This document shows positions 1 through 7,800 of a stretch of DNA of 64,000 nucleotides, piece after piece. The position numbers were made by a program, and so were the translations under genes. Location of the stretch: positions 3,472,001-3,536,000 of the forward strand of contig NZ_CP042425.1 in NCBI RefSeq assembly GCF_008254045.1, read 5' to 3'. The DNA is from Limnoglobus roseus. Its GTDB lineage: Bacteria > Planctomycetota > Planctomycetia > Gemmatales > Gemmataceae. The first letter of the stretch is position 1. Each line of letters starts with the position of its first letter. Under the pieces are notes generated by a model. It did no database searches. It was not told where the DNA came from and was given only the letters and a program-made list of their open reading frames with translations.

Positions 1-56
1 TGACGGCCCGGCGGCCGGACGCGGTGCTGATGCGGTGCGAGGTGCGGCCGCGATAA
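1..56 (+). CDS. Possible 3' end of a gene entering from the left
   Basis: A plus-strand frame is open from the window edge and ends at a TAA at 54-56, giving about 17 residues ending in EVRPR. It would converge on the DUF1080 gene. There is too little sequence to identify a family, and a chance open frame in GC-rich DNA is equally possible. Confidence 0.3.
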   Translation, partial: TARRPDAVLMRCEVRPR

Positions 57-105
57 CGCTTGCGCGTTCTCGGGCCGTACCCCGTTTTTCACCACCTTCA
101 CCCGA

Positions 106-933
106 TCAGTCGTCCGTCGCCGCGGTGATCGGGCGGATCCAGATGTTGCGGAACCGCACCGGGTTGCTGTGGTAGTACAGTTCGATCGCGCCCTTCGGCG
201 GGTGTGGTTTGTCATAGCTCGGCAGTGCCCGGTACGGCGTGGTGCCGACCAGCTCGTAGTGGTTGTGGATCAGCACGCCATTGTGCAGCACCGTGATGAC
301 GGCCTTCTTCGTCAGCTTGCCGGCCTCGTCCCATTTCGGCGATTCCCAGATCACATCGTAGGTCTGCCACTCGCCGGGCTTCTTCGACGCCCCCGCCAGC
401 GGCGGCCGCTGGCCGTACATCGCCCCGCACATGCCGTCCGCGTACGTCAGGTTGTCGAACGAGTCGAGGATCTGGATCTCGTACCGGCCGTAGATGTTCA
501 CGCCGTTGTTACCGCGGCCCTGCCCCTTGCCTTCGACTTTCGCCGGGGTGGCGAACTCCAGGTGCAACTGGAAGTCGCCGAACTCGTCGCGGGTGCGGAG
601 CCGCCCCTTCGTGGCCTCGGCGTACCCGTCGGAAATCTTCCACTCCGCCGGGCCGTTCTTTTCGCCGAACCACTTCGACAGGTCTTTGCCGTCGAACAGC
701 ACGATCGCGTCTGACGGGGCCGCGGCCATCTGGCTGAAGGTTTCGCCCGGCGTGACGATCGGCGGCTGCGGGCGGTTCGGGTCGTGGATGTGCCACTTGC
801 TGCCGGCGATCTTCGGCGTGTCGGTGTAGCCGTCGGTGTTCTTCTTCGGCGGGTCGGCGGCGAGGGCGAGGCCGCAGATCGTGGCCCCGGTGACGACGGT
901 CAGTAGGCGGCGGGTCAAAGAGCGAGCGGTCAT
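106..933 (-). CDS. Secreted DUF1080 (3-keto-disaccharide hydrolase fold) protein
   Basis: The protein has 275 residues. A signal peptide (about 1-25, ending ALA-AD) predicts export. The DUF1080 beta-sandwich follows, with FDGKDLSKW at 80-88, NNGVNIYGRYEIQILDSF at 142-159 and a C-terminal strand ending RFRNIWIRPI. DUF1080 is a concanavalin-like fold greatly expanded in Planctomycetota, with members shown or proposed to act on 3-keto-glycosides or to bind sugars. It lies 58 bp downstream of the WD40/caspase-like gene on the same strand and may be co-transcribed with it. The exact substrate cannot be read from the sequence. Confidence 0.85.
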   Translation of the reverse strand: MTARSLTRRLLTVVTGATICGLALAADPPKKNTDGYTDTPKIAGSKWHIHDPNRPQPPIVTPGETFSQMAAAPSDAIVLFDGKDLSKWFGEKNGPAEWKISDGYAEATKGRLRTRDEFGDFQLHLEFATPAKVEGKGQGRGNNGVNIYGRYEIQILDSFDNLTYADGMCGAMYGQRPPLAGASKKPGEWQTYDVIWESPKWDEAGKLTKKAVITVLHNGVLIHNHYELVGTTPYRALPSYDKPHPPKGAIELYYHSNPVRFRNIWIRPITAATDD

Positions 934-991
934 CGCGGCAGGTCTCCTGGGAGGGTCGGAACCCGAAGGGAATGGGGGCGGGTGGCGTGGC

Positions 992-3028
992 CTACCGATC
1001 CGGCATCAGGATCGGGAAGCTCTTGGCCTGGGTACTGTAGTGAGTGGACCGGAGCGGGGTGGACTTTATTTGCGCAGTTTCGAACCACTCGCTCACGGTG
1101 AGCGGGGCTTGGGCGTCGCCCATCTTGGGAATGAGTCGCAGTCGCAGAGTGTGGTTCAACCTACTGTCTCCTGCCGCGAGGACGTGAATGCCCTGCGAGC
1201 GGGCCAGTCGCTCTACGGCCCCGCGGAGGACGAATTCGTCACGCATCTTTTCGTCCTTCCTGGCATAGATGACAAGCAACCGCTTCTGGGCGGCGGCCGT
1301 GCCCATCGCGGCGGCTACCTTGTTCACGGTCAGCGATGGGTCGGCGGCAACGGGTTCCCCGCCGCGATCGCACAGCAGCACGGCGAACGTGTCCTGCGGC
1401 CGGGTCAGTTCGGCCACGTCGTGAACGGTGTCGGCGATGACGGTCTTCGTGGTCTCGCGGGCGGTCAGCGGCACTACGTCCACGCGGTCGAACAAGTTCC
1501 CGCGGTGGCTCCGGAGGGATTCACCGAGTTCGCGGGCATCGTCGCCGACGGCCACGACGTAGAACCGGCCGAGGGGGGGCGACGGGTTCGCGTGCGTCAG
1601 TTCGATCTCGCTGGGCGTCGATTCCCACGACCCGTCGGCGCTCGCGGCCCGCACCCGCACTTTGTTCCCGCCGGGGGCCAACGGCACGCGAAACGTCATC
1701 CGCGTTGCCGATTCCCGGTTGAAAGGAACGGCCATGCGAGCGCCGTTGACATCGACCCGCAAGCCCGACACGCCGCCGCCCTGGTCGGTGACGGTCACGG
1801 TCAGCGTCGCCTCCGGGGCGGTGAACGCCTTACTCGTCGGCGGCACGATCCGCACCCGCGGGGGCACGCTCCGGCCGAACGGCTTCGCGGGAACCGGCCG
1901 CTCGCCGCGGCAGACCTCGGCCAACAAGCCGGGGCGGAAGCACTCGGCGAAGAACTGATCGACCTCGGCCGTCGGCCCTTTCGCGAAGCGGAAGCCGAGC
2001 GCGTGCCGTCCGAAGTCGGAGGCGTCAAACAGTCCCTCCGGGGACACCACTGCCCAACTTTTCCACGCGGCATCGGTCGCCAGCGTGAGCAACTCGCGGC
2101 CGGTCGCCAAGTCCCACAGTTTCGCAGTGCCGTCGCGGGAAGCGGTCAGCACCACGCGGCCGTCGTCTCGCACGACGAGCGCGACGATGTCCCCGGTGTG
2201 GCCGAGGAGCGTGCGGACCTTCTCGCCGCTGACGGCGTCCCACATCATCACGGCCGCCTCACGGTCGCCGGTCAACACACGGCGGCCGTCGGGGGACAGG
2301 CCGACCGCGTTCACGTCGTTGTTGTGGCGGGCGGTCTTCATCAACTGCTTGCCGGTGGCCGGGTCCCAGACGATGCCGTGGTTCTCCCACGAACCGGTGG
2401 CGACACGCGACCCGTCGGTGCTGAACGCCACGGACGAGACGCCTTCGCCGTGGCCGCGCAAGGCAAAGGTCTGTGCGCCGGTGGTGGCGTCCCAGAGCGC
2501 GGCCGTGGTGTCGGCCGAGGTCGTGGCGAACGACTTGCCGTCGGGAGCGAAGGCGACGGCCATCAACTCCTTGCGGTGGCCCTTCGCGGTGAGGAGCGGC
2601 TCGCCGGTTTCCGCGTTCCAAAGCATGGCGGTGGTGTCGGCCGACCCGGTCAGAACTCGCGTGCCGTCAGGACTGAACGCGACCGCCTGTACCGACCCCG
2701 TGTGCCCGCTGAAAGTGTGGACGCGGTGGCGGGTGTCGAGGTCCCACAGCGTCGCGGTCGTGTCGGCCGAGCCGAGCAACAACTGTCGGCCGTCGGGGCT
2801 GAACGCCACCGCGAGAACCGCCTTCGTGTGACCCGTAAACGTCTTCACCGGCTGCCCGATCCGGGCGTCCCAGACCACGACGGCGTGGTCGTCGAGAATG
2901 ACGGCGATGAATCGCCCGTCGCGACTGAGGGCGGCCCCAGTGATCGGCGTGAGCTCCTGCGTGGCGATCACCGTCGGCGGGGGTTCGGTCGCAACGAGCA
3001 GCGCGAAGAGAAAGGGAAGTGGTGACAT
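992..3028 (-). CDS. WD40 beta-propeller protein with degenerate caspase-like C-terminal domain
   Basis: The protein has 678 residues. A short hydrophobic N-terminus precedes seven WD40 repeats (about 25-315) with regular GH...WD signatures. A linker with an Ig-like beta segment (about 390-478) follows, then a C-terminal domain (about 488-640) that aligns by pattern with the caspase/metacaspase (peptidase C14) domains commonly fused to WD40 propellers in planctomycetes. The core strand (YVVAVG) is kept. The usual SGHG histidine motif reads LLCDRGGE (551-558) and the usual DTCHSG cysteine motif reads LLVIYARKDE (584-593), so both catalytic residues appear lost. The propeller suggests protein binding. 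I infer a pseudoprotease scaffold. The caspase assignment rests on pattern, not a search. Confidence 0.8.
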   Translation of the reverse strand: MSPLPFLFALLVATEPPPTVIATQELTPITGAALSRDGRFIAVILDDHAVVVWDARIGQPVKTFTGHTKAVLAVAFSPDGRQLLLGSADTTATLWDLDTRHRVHTFSGHTGSVQAVAFSPDGTRVLTGSADTTAMLWNAETGEPLLTAKGHRKELMAVAFAPDGKSFATTSADTTAALWDATTGAQTFALRGHGEGVSSVAFSTDGSRVATGSWENHGIVWDPATGKQLMKTARHNNDVNAVGLSPDGRRVLTGDREAAVMMWDAVSGEKVRTLLGHTGDIVALVVRDDGRVVLTASRDGTAKLWDLATGRELLTLATDAAWKSWAVVSPEGLFDASDFGRHALGFRFAKGPTAEVDQFFAECFRPGLLAEVCRGERPVPAKPFGRSVPPRVRIVPPTSKAFTAPEATLTVTVTDQGGGVSGLRVDVNGARMAVPFNRESATRMTFRVPLAPGGNKVRVRAASADGSWESTPSEIELTHANPSPPLGRFYVVAVGDDARELGESLRSHRGNLFDRVDVVPLTARETTKTVIADTVHDVAELTRPQDTFAVLLCDRGGEPVAADPSLTVNKVAAAMGTAAAQKRLLVIYARKDEKMRDEFVLRGAVERLARSQGIHVLAAGDSRLNHTLRLRLIPKMGDAQAPLTVSEWFETAQIKSTPLRSTHYSTQAKSFPILMPDR

Positions 3029-3052
3029 CGTCCGTTACGGGAGGAAGGTTTT

Positions 3053-3092
3053 GGGCGGAAGCCCAGGGGCGGCTGTCCCTGGGCTTCCGCCC
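3053..3092. terminator. Palindrome family A, copy 1 (16-bp perfect arms)
   Basis: The arms at 3053-3068 and 3077-3092 are perfectly complementary around an 8-nt loop. It lies just past the DUF1552 stop and before the WD40 gene, so it can terminate the DUF1592-DUF1552 transcript. The central 27 nt (3060-3086) match the palindrome at 10290-10316 with two differences. Confidence 0.75.
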
Positions 3093-3103
3093 AGGGAAAC
3101 CAC

Positions 3104-4432
3104 TCACCCCAGTCCGTCCAGCACGGCGGTGCTGTCGCCGAGCTTTGTCGCCTTTGCGCCGAAGCGGTCGAGCATCGCCAGCCAGAGGTTGTTCAACGGC
3201 GTGTCGCCCTTGTACCGGACGTACCGGCCGGTCTTGATCGTGCCGCCGCCGCGGCCGACGAGTAGCACCGGCAGGTCGTGGTGGATGTGCCGGTTCGGGT
3301 CGGCGATGGCGCTGCCGTAGGCGATCATGCAGTTGTCGAGCAGCGTGCCGTCGCCCTCCTTCACGGCCTTCAACTTGCCCGTGAGGTAGGCCAACTGCGT
3401 CATGTGGTAGGTGTTGATCGCCTTGATCTTCGCGAGGTTATCGGCCTTGTTCTGGTGGTGCGAGATCGAGTGGTGGCCCTCGTTCACGCCGACCATGCGG
3501 TACTTCTGCTCGCTCCCCTCGCGGCCGAGCATGAACGAACCGATGCGGGTCGAATCCGTCTGGAACGCCAGCACCATCAGGTCGCACATCAGGCGGAGGT
3601 GCTCGGTCAGGTCGGCCGGGACGCCGATCGGGCGGGACACGTCGTCGGGCAGCACCGACGGCGACAGCCGTTCCGCCTTCGCGATTCGCTGTTCGAGTTC
3701 CCGCACACCGGAGAGGTACTGGTCGAGTTTCTTTCGGTCGCTGCCGCCGAGCTTGCGGTCCAGGTCTTTCGCGTCTTCGAGGACCGCGTCCAGCACGCTC
3801 GCTCGGAGCGCGTTGCGGGCGGCGGCGTCCGGGTCGTTCGGCTTACTCGCGAAGAGGCGGTTGAAGACCTGGAGCGGGTTCACCTCCGGCGGCACCGGGG
3901 TGGTCGAATTTCGCCACGACAGTGTGTGCTCGTACACGCAGGAGTAGCCGCTGTCGCACCCGCCGGCCCCGCGGTACTTCTCGATGGCCATTTCCAGCGA
4001 CGGCAGCCGCGTGCGGTCGCCGAGTTGCTGGGCGGCGAGTTGGTCGGCCGACGGCCCGGCCTGGAAGTTCGCCCCGGCCGTCTTCTTCGGCTGCGCCCCG
4101 GTGAGGAACGCTCCGCTCGCCCGCGCGTGGTCGCCGGCCCCGTCGCCGTTGGCACGGGCTTTGTCGCACGTCAGCCCGCCGAAGACGAGCATTTCCTTAC
4201 GGTGCTCGGCCATCGGTTCGAGGCACGGCGTCAACTCGTAGTCGGCCCCTTCGGTCTTCGGCATCCAGTACGGCATGTACGCCCCGTTCGGCACGTACAG
4301 GAAGGCCATCCGCCGCGGCGGGCGAGCGGCGTCTGCCGCGCGGGTCGCGGGGGCCATCGCGTCGAGCAGCGGCAGGGCCATCGCCGTGCCGAGGCCGCGG
4401 AGGACCGTCCGTCGAGACAGGGGCATCGTCAT
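3104..4432 (-). CDS. DUF1552 secreted protein
   Basis: The protein has 442 residues. The open frame extends much further upstream, but the start is placed at 4432 because it forms an ATGA overlap with the stop of the DUF1592 gene, and only from there does the sequence look like a protein. The N-terminus SRRTVLRGLG followed by a hydrophobic stretch and AxA resembles a Tat signal. The body carries DUF1552 features (YVPNGAYMPYW, LTCDKA, and a C-terminal HHDLPVLLVGRGGG stretch). DUF1552 proteins are almost always encoded next to DUF1592/DUF1588 cytochromes in Planctomycetota and are thought to work with them in the periplasm. No catalytic function is established. Confidence 0.88.
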   Translation of the reverse strand: MTMPLSRRTVLRGLGTAMALPLLDAMAPATRAADAARPPRRMAFLYVPNGAYMPYWMPKTEGADYELTPCLEPMAEHRKEMLVFGGLTCDKARANGDGAGDHARASGAFLTGAQPKKTAGANFQAGPSADQLAAQQLGDRTRLPSLEMAIEKYRGAGGCDSGYSCVYEHTLSWRNSTTPVPPEVNPLQVFNRLFASKPNDPDAAARNALRASVLDAVLEDAKDLDRKLGGSDRKKLDQYLSGVRELEQRIAKAERLSPSVLPDDVSRPIGVPADLTEHLRLMCDLMVLAFQTDSTRIGSFMLGREGSEQKYRMVGVNEGHHSISHHQNKADNLAKIKAINTYHMTQLAYLTGKLKAVKEGDGTLLDNCMIAYGSAIADPNRHIHHDLPVLLVGRGGGTIKTGRYVRYKGDTPLNNLWLAMLDRFGAKATKLGDSTAVLDGLG

Positions 4433-6669
4433 TTCGATTCTCCCGGCGTGGTTCGCTTCTGGAAGGGGTCGCTCTGGACGATCGCGAGGATCAGGGCCGA
4501 GAAGCGGTCGTTCTGCTTGCCGACCGTCTGCACGATCTGGTTCACGGCCCGACGGTCGTACGCTTCCAGGCCGCGGCCGATGGCGTAGGTCAGCATCTTC
4601 TCGGCGATGCAGCGGACGAAGGCGTCCTTGTCGGTGCGGAGCAACTTCTTCAACCCCGCCGGGCCGTCGAAGGTGCGGCCGTCGGGCAGAACGCCAGAGG
4701 CGTCGAGGGCGGCCCCGGCGTCCTTGTCGCGCCACCGGCCGACCGGGTCGAAGTTCTCGAACGCGAAGCCGATCGGGTCCATCCGCCGGTGGCACGACGC
4801 GCACACGGCGTTCGCTCGGTGCTGCTCCATCTGCTGCCGGAGGGTTCCCGTCAACTGCTTCTGGTCTTCGAGTTCCGGGATGTCCAGTTCGGGCGGTGGG
4901 GGCGGCGGGGCCGCGTTCAGGAGTTGTTCGAGGATGAACTTCCCGCGCTTCACCGGCGATGTTCGCGTGGCGTTGGAAGTCAGCGTCAGGACGCTGGCGT
5001 GCGTGAGAACTCCGCCGCGGCTCGCGGGCAACTTCACGCGGACGAACTCGGGGCCGGTCACGCCGGGCAGGCCGTAGTGCCGAGCGAGGGCGGCGTTCAC
5101 GAAGGTGAAGTCGGCGTCGAGCAAGTCCGGCACCGGCCGGTCTTCCCGCACGACGGCTTCGAAGAACAGCAGGCTTTCGCGGGTCATCGCCTGCCGCAGT
5201 GCGGGGTCGAACGTCGGGAACAGTTTCGGGTCCGGCGACGCGAGGTCGAGTTTGCGGAGGGCGAGCCATTGTTCGCCGAAGCCGTGGAGGTACGACACCG
5301 ACTTCGGGTCGTCGATCATCCGCCGGACCTGCGGTTCCAGGTTCGCCCGCAGTTGCCCCTTCGCGGCGAGGGCGAGGAGTTCGTCGTCCGGCAGACTGCT
5401 CCAGAGGAAGTACGACAGCCGGCTCGCGAGTTCGTACTCGCCGATGGCGTACGTCGTGCCCGGCGGCAAGTTCGCCGGATCGAGTTCCACGCGGAAGAGG
5501 AAGTTCGGTGACAGCAGCACGCGGTACAACGCCGCCCGCACCCGCAGTTCGAACCTCTGCCCCTTCTTCTCGGCCGCGTCGTAGAGCGTCAGGCATCGCT
5601 CGACTTCGGCGGCCGTCACCGGCCGGCGGAACGCCTTCGCGGCGAAGCGGCCGACGATCTCACGGGCCGCCTCCCGTGGCGGTAGCCCCGGCGAGTGAGT
5701 CATTAGCTGCTGGTGTGCGGCCGGCAGTTCCGCGGGCGGCGGGTCGAACGGCCCCTCGACTTCCACGCCCTTCAGGTAGAGTGTTCGCGATTGGTCATCG
5801 GCGGGATTGAGGAACGTCACCGTCACGCGCCCCGTCCCGGCCGGCACCTTCACAGAAACCTCGATCACCTCCGGCTTGTCCGCGGCGGCCGTGACTTCGA
5901 ATTCGCGCACGTCTTGGCCCATCACCCGTAGGCGGAACCGCACCACGTCGCCGGCGACCTTGCACCGGACCTTGTACGTCCCCTCGTCGAACGAGACGGC
6001 CCGCCCCAACTCGGCGGCCGTGCGCGTGGAATCGGTGCGAATCCGGTCGTAGGTCTGCTTCCTCAACTTCGGCGGATCGACGAGAACAATGGCCTGATCG
6101 AGAATCGCCTCGGTGGCCGCCAGGTACTTTTCCAGCAGCAGCGGCGAGACGGAGAGCACGTCGCCGATGTTGTCGAACCCGTAGCCCACGTCGTCGGCCG
6201 GGAAGTCGTCCGCTGGGTGGAAGTCGACGCCGACGAGGTCGCGGATGGTGTTGTTGTACTCGGTGCGGTTCAGCCGCCGGATCGTCACGCGGCCGGCGTT
6301 CGGTTTCGCCATGCTATCGTGACGGTCGAACAGGTCTTCGATCGCCTTCACGGCGGCGTCGATCTCCTCCGCCTTCGGTTGCGGCCGGTCGGGCGGCGGC
6401 ATCTCGCGCGCCTTCATTTGGCGCACCACGCCGTCCCACGTCTTGCGGTCGGCGAGCACGGACGCATCGTCGTGGTACGGGTCGAAGGACAACTCGCCCT
6501 TCGCCTTCCCCTGCTTGTGACAACTCGTGCAGTGAGCCTTGAGGAAGGGGAGAATGCGCTTCGAGAAGATCGGTTCGGCGGGGTCGGCGGCGAGCGCAAC
6601 GGACGCAGTGCCGGTCAATGCCAGCACCGCCGCGAGGACCAGCCGGGAGAGTTGGTCGCGGAGGGACAT
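4429..6669 (-). CDS. DUF1592/DUF1587/DUF1588/DUF1585 planctomycetal cytochrome-type protein
   Basis: The protein has 746 residues. A signal peptide (about 1-28) is followed by a cytochrome-c-type segment with CTSCH at 47-51, then the DUF1587 region (RLNRTEYNNTIRDL), DUF1595/DUF1592 (ASRLSYFLWSSLPDDELL), DUF1588 with a second CASCH at 623-627 (CASCHRRMDPIGF), and the C-terminal DUF1585 region. The two CxxCH sites predict two covalent c-type hemes and a periplasmic location. These proteins are abundant in Planctomycetota and are often suggested to act in oxidation of complex organics, which is unproven. It is the first gene of the pair with DUF1552. Confidence 0.9.
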   Translation of the reverse strand: MSLRDQLSRLVLAAVLALTGTASVALAADPAEPIFSKRILPFLKAHCTSCHKQGKAKGELSFDPYHDDASVLADRKTWDGVVRQMKAREMPPPDRPQPKAEEIDAAVKAIEDLFDRHDSMAKPNAGRVTIRRLNRTEYNNTIRDLVGVDFHPADDFPADDVGYGFDNIGDVLSVSPLLLEKYLAATEAILDQAIVLVDPPKLRKQTYDRIRTDSTRTAAELGRAVSFDEGTYKVRCKVAGDVVRFRLRVMGQDVREFEVTAAADKPEVIEVSVKVPAGTGRVTVTFLNPADDQSRTLYLKGVEVEGPFDPPPAELPAAHQQLMTHSPGLPPREAAREIVGRFAAKAFRRPVTAAEVERCLTLYDAAEKKGQRFELRVRAALYRVLLSPNFLFRVELDPANLPPGTTYAIGEYELASRLSYFLWSSLPDDELLALAAKGQLRANLEPQVRRMIDDPKSVSYLHGFGEQWLALRKLDLASPDPKLFPTFDPALRQAMTRESLLFFEAVVREDRPVPDLLDADFTFVNAALARHYGLPGVTGPEFVRVKLPASRGGVLTHASVLTLTSNATRTSPVKRGKFILEQLLNAAPPPPPPELDIPELEDQKQLTGTLRQQMEQHRANAVCASCHRRMDPIGFAFENFDPVGRWRDKDAGAALDASGVLPDGRTFDGPAGLKKLLRTDKDAFVRCIAEKMLTYAIGRGLEAYDRRAVNQIVQTVGKQNDRFSALILAIVQSDPFQKRTTPGESK

Positions 6670-6700
6670 ACTCCCGACTTTACCAAGATGCGCGGCCCGA

Positions 6701-6706
6701 ATGATA
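6701..6706 (-). promoter_or_regulatory. Candidate -10 element of the DUF1592-DUF1552 operon
   Basis: Read on the minus strand this is TATCAT (5/6 match to TATAAT), about 31 nt before the ATG at 6669. No convincing -35 was found. Confidence 0.35.
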
Positions 6707-6736
6707 CCAGGAAATCGACTTCTCAGAGAGTTCTCA

Positions 6737-6886
6737 TCAGCGGGACGGCAAGGCCGGATCCGAGTAGGGCGGGGAGACGACTTCCCGCCGAGTCGGGTCG
6801 CCGTCGGGGCACACTCGGCAGTCGGCTGCGCACCCGGTGATCATCAGGGTTAAAATCGCTGTCAGGAGAGTCAGAAAGCGAGTCAT
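6737..6886 (-). CDS. Very small lipoprotein
   Basis: The protein has 49 residues, MTRFLTLLTAILTLMITGC followed by a short hydrophilic tail. LMITGC is a lipobox, so the mature protein is an acylated peptide of about 31 residues. The ATG at 6886 is chosen over an upstream start because it has a GGAG ribosome site 9-10 nt upstream and begins directly with the signal peptide. The function is unknown. It resembles the second tiny lipoprotein at 7546 in size and design. Confidence 0.6.
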   Translation of the reverse strand: MTRFLTLLTAILTLMITGCAADCRVCPDGDPTRREVVSPPYSDPALPSR

Positions 6887-7092
6887 GGGTCTGCTCCAAC
6901 CACGGGGGGACCGATCATCTGGTATTCCTCGAGGCAGAGGGTGTGCCGGGCACCGCCGCGGCCCGATGGAAACTTGAGACATTCGGAACTGATTTGACCG
7001 AACAACCCGCGAAGGGTGGAAAAGGTTCCCGCTCGGCACCGTGGTTGCATCGTCCCTCTCGTGTCTTTTGACTCTCCTTGAGGAATTCGATC

Positions 7093-7497
7093 ATGAACGG
7101 CCCGCAACCATTCAACCAACCGAACCGCGGCACGAACCCCAGCCCGGTCCCGAATAATCCCACCAAGACTGCGGAAGCGACCAACGGCGGCCCCCGTGAA
7201 GTAGTGGCGAACGCCCTCGGCCAAGTCGCCGAGAAGGCGAGCCAAGTCGGTGGGCAAGTCGCCGAGAAGGCGAGCCACGTCGCGGACAAGGTGTCACACT
7301 ATGCTTCCGACGCTTACGGCAGCGTGAAGGACGCCGGCCAGAAGGTCGAGGGGTGGGCCGAGGAGGCCTACGGGGCAACCTCGAAGCAAGTGGGTCAATA
7401 CACCGACGAAGTGACGACGCTCATCAAGAACCACCCGATCCCGGCGATCCTGATCGGCTTCGGCGTCGGCCTGCTGATCGGCCGTGCGGTGCGATAA
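7093..7497 (+). CDS. DUF883/YqjD-like amphipathic membrane-anchored protein
   Basis: The protein has 134 residues. The ATG at 7093 is preferred because GAGGA lies at 7080-7084, where a longer TTG start would begin. An Asn/Pro-rich N-terminus is followed by Ala/Lys/Glu-rich repeats (VAEKASQVGGQVAEKASHVA) that predict a long amphipathic helix. A C-terminal hydrophobic segment with small-residue spacing (ILIGFGVGLLIGRAVR) is typical of the DUF883 (ElaB/YqjD) anchors. YqjD-type proteins sit at the inner membrane and bind stationary-phase ribosomes. LEA-like stress proteins share the repeat style, so either role is possible. Confidence 0.7.
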   Translation: MNGPQPFNQPNRGTNPSPVPNNPTKTAEATNGGPREVVANALGQVAEKASQVGGQVAEKASHVADKVSHYASDAYGSVKDAGQKVEGWAEEAYGATSKQVGQYTDEVTTLIKNHPIPAILIGFGVGLLIGRAVR

Positions 7498-7518
7498 CTT
7501 GAAGGGAAGTTCAACGAT

Positions 7519-7550
7519 CCGCTCCCGTCAATTCGGGGGCGGCTTTCATT
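7519..7550 (+). terminator. Candidate intrinsic terminator
   Basis: An 8-bp stem with one mismatch (7519-7526 with 7535-7542) is followed by CTTTCATTT. It lies between the converging DUF883-like gene and the lipoprotein at 7546. Confidence 0.4.
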
Positions 7551-7704
7551 TCTGGGCTAGCTCTTCACGTAGCAGCGGGTCCGTCGCCTTGCTCGGTTTC
7601 GGGAAATAGCACGAGGGGACATCAGTCGCGCGGCGGAACGGGTTTGCGCAGCCGGCGGTGCCGACGATCAGGACGGCGAACAGAATCAGGATGAGACGAT
7701 TCAT
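7546..7704 (-). CDS. Very small lipoprotein
   Basis: The protein has 52 residues. The start at 7704 is set by a strong AAGGAGG site just upstream, and a longer frame lacks this. The signal peptide (LILILFAVLIVGTAGC) ends in a TAGC lipobox and leaves a mature peptide of about 33 residues. The function is unknown. The gene is divergent from the FAD oxidoreductase at 7801. Confidence 0.6.
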   Translation of the reverse strand: MNRLILILFAVLIVGTAGCANPFRRATDVPSCYFPKPSKATDPLLREELAQK

Positions 7705-7800
7705 CAGCGGCCTCCTTGCCCGGCAGAGGGGCTTGCAAGCGGCGTGCCGACGGTTCATACACTTCCCATCACCCAGGTCTTACACGAGGGGCACTCTCCC

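Noticed and set aside
836..3025. A 729-codon open frame opposite the WD40 gene
   Set aside because: It is a shadow of the WD40 gene. The opposite strand shows seven regular WD repeats, while this frame shows only composition bias.
4433..5596. An upstream extension of the DUF1552 frame by about 390 codons
   Set aside because: It overlaps the DUF1592 gene, is Arg/Pro-rich and lacks a family match. The ATGA start at 4432 gives a normal Tat-like signal and DUF1552 body.
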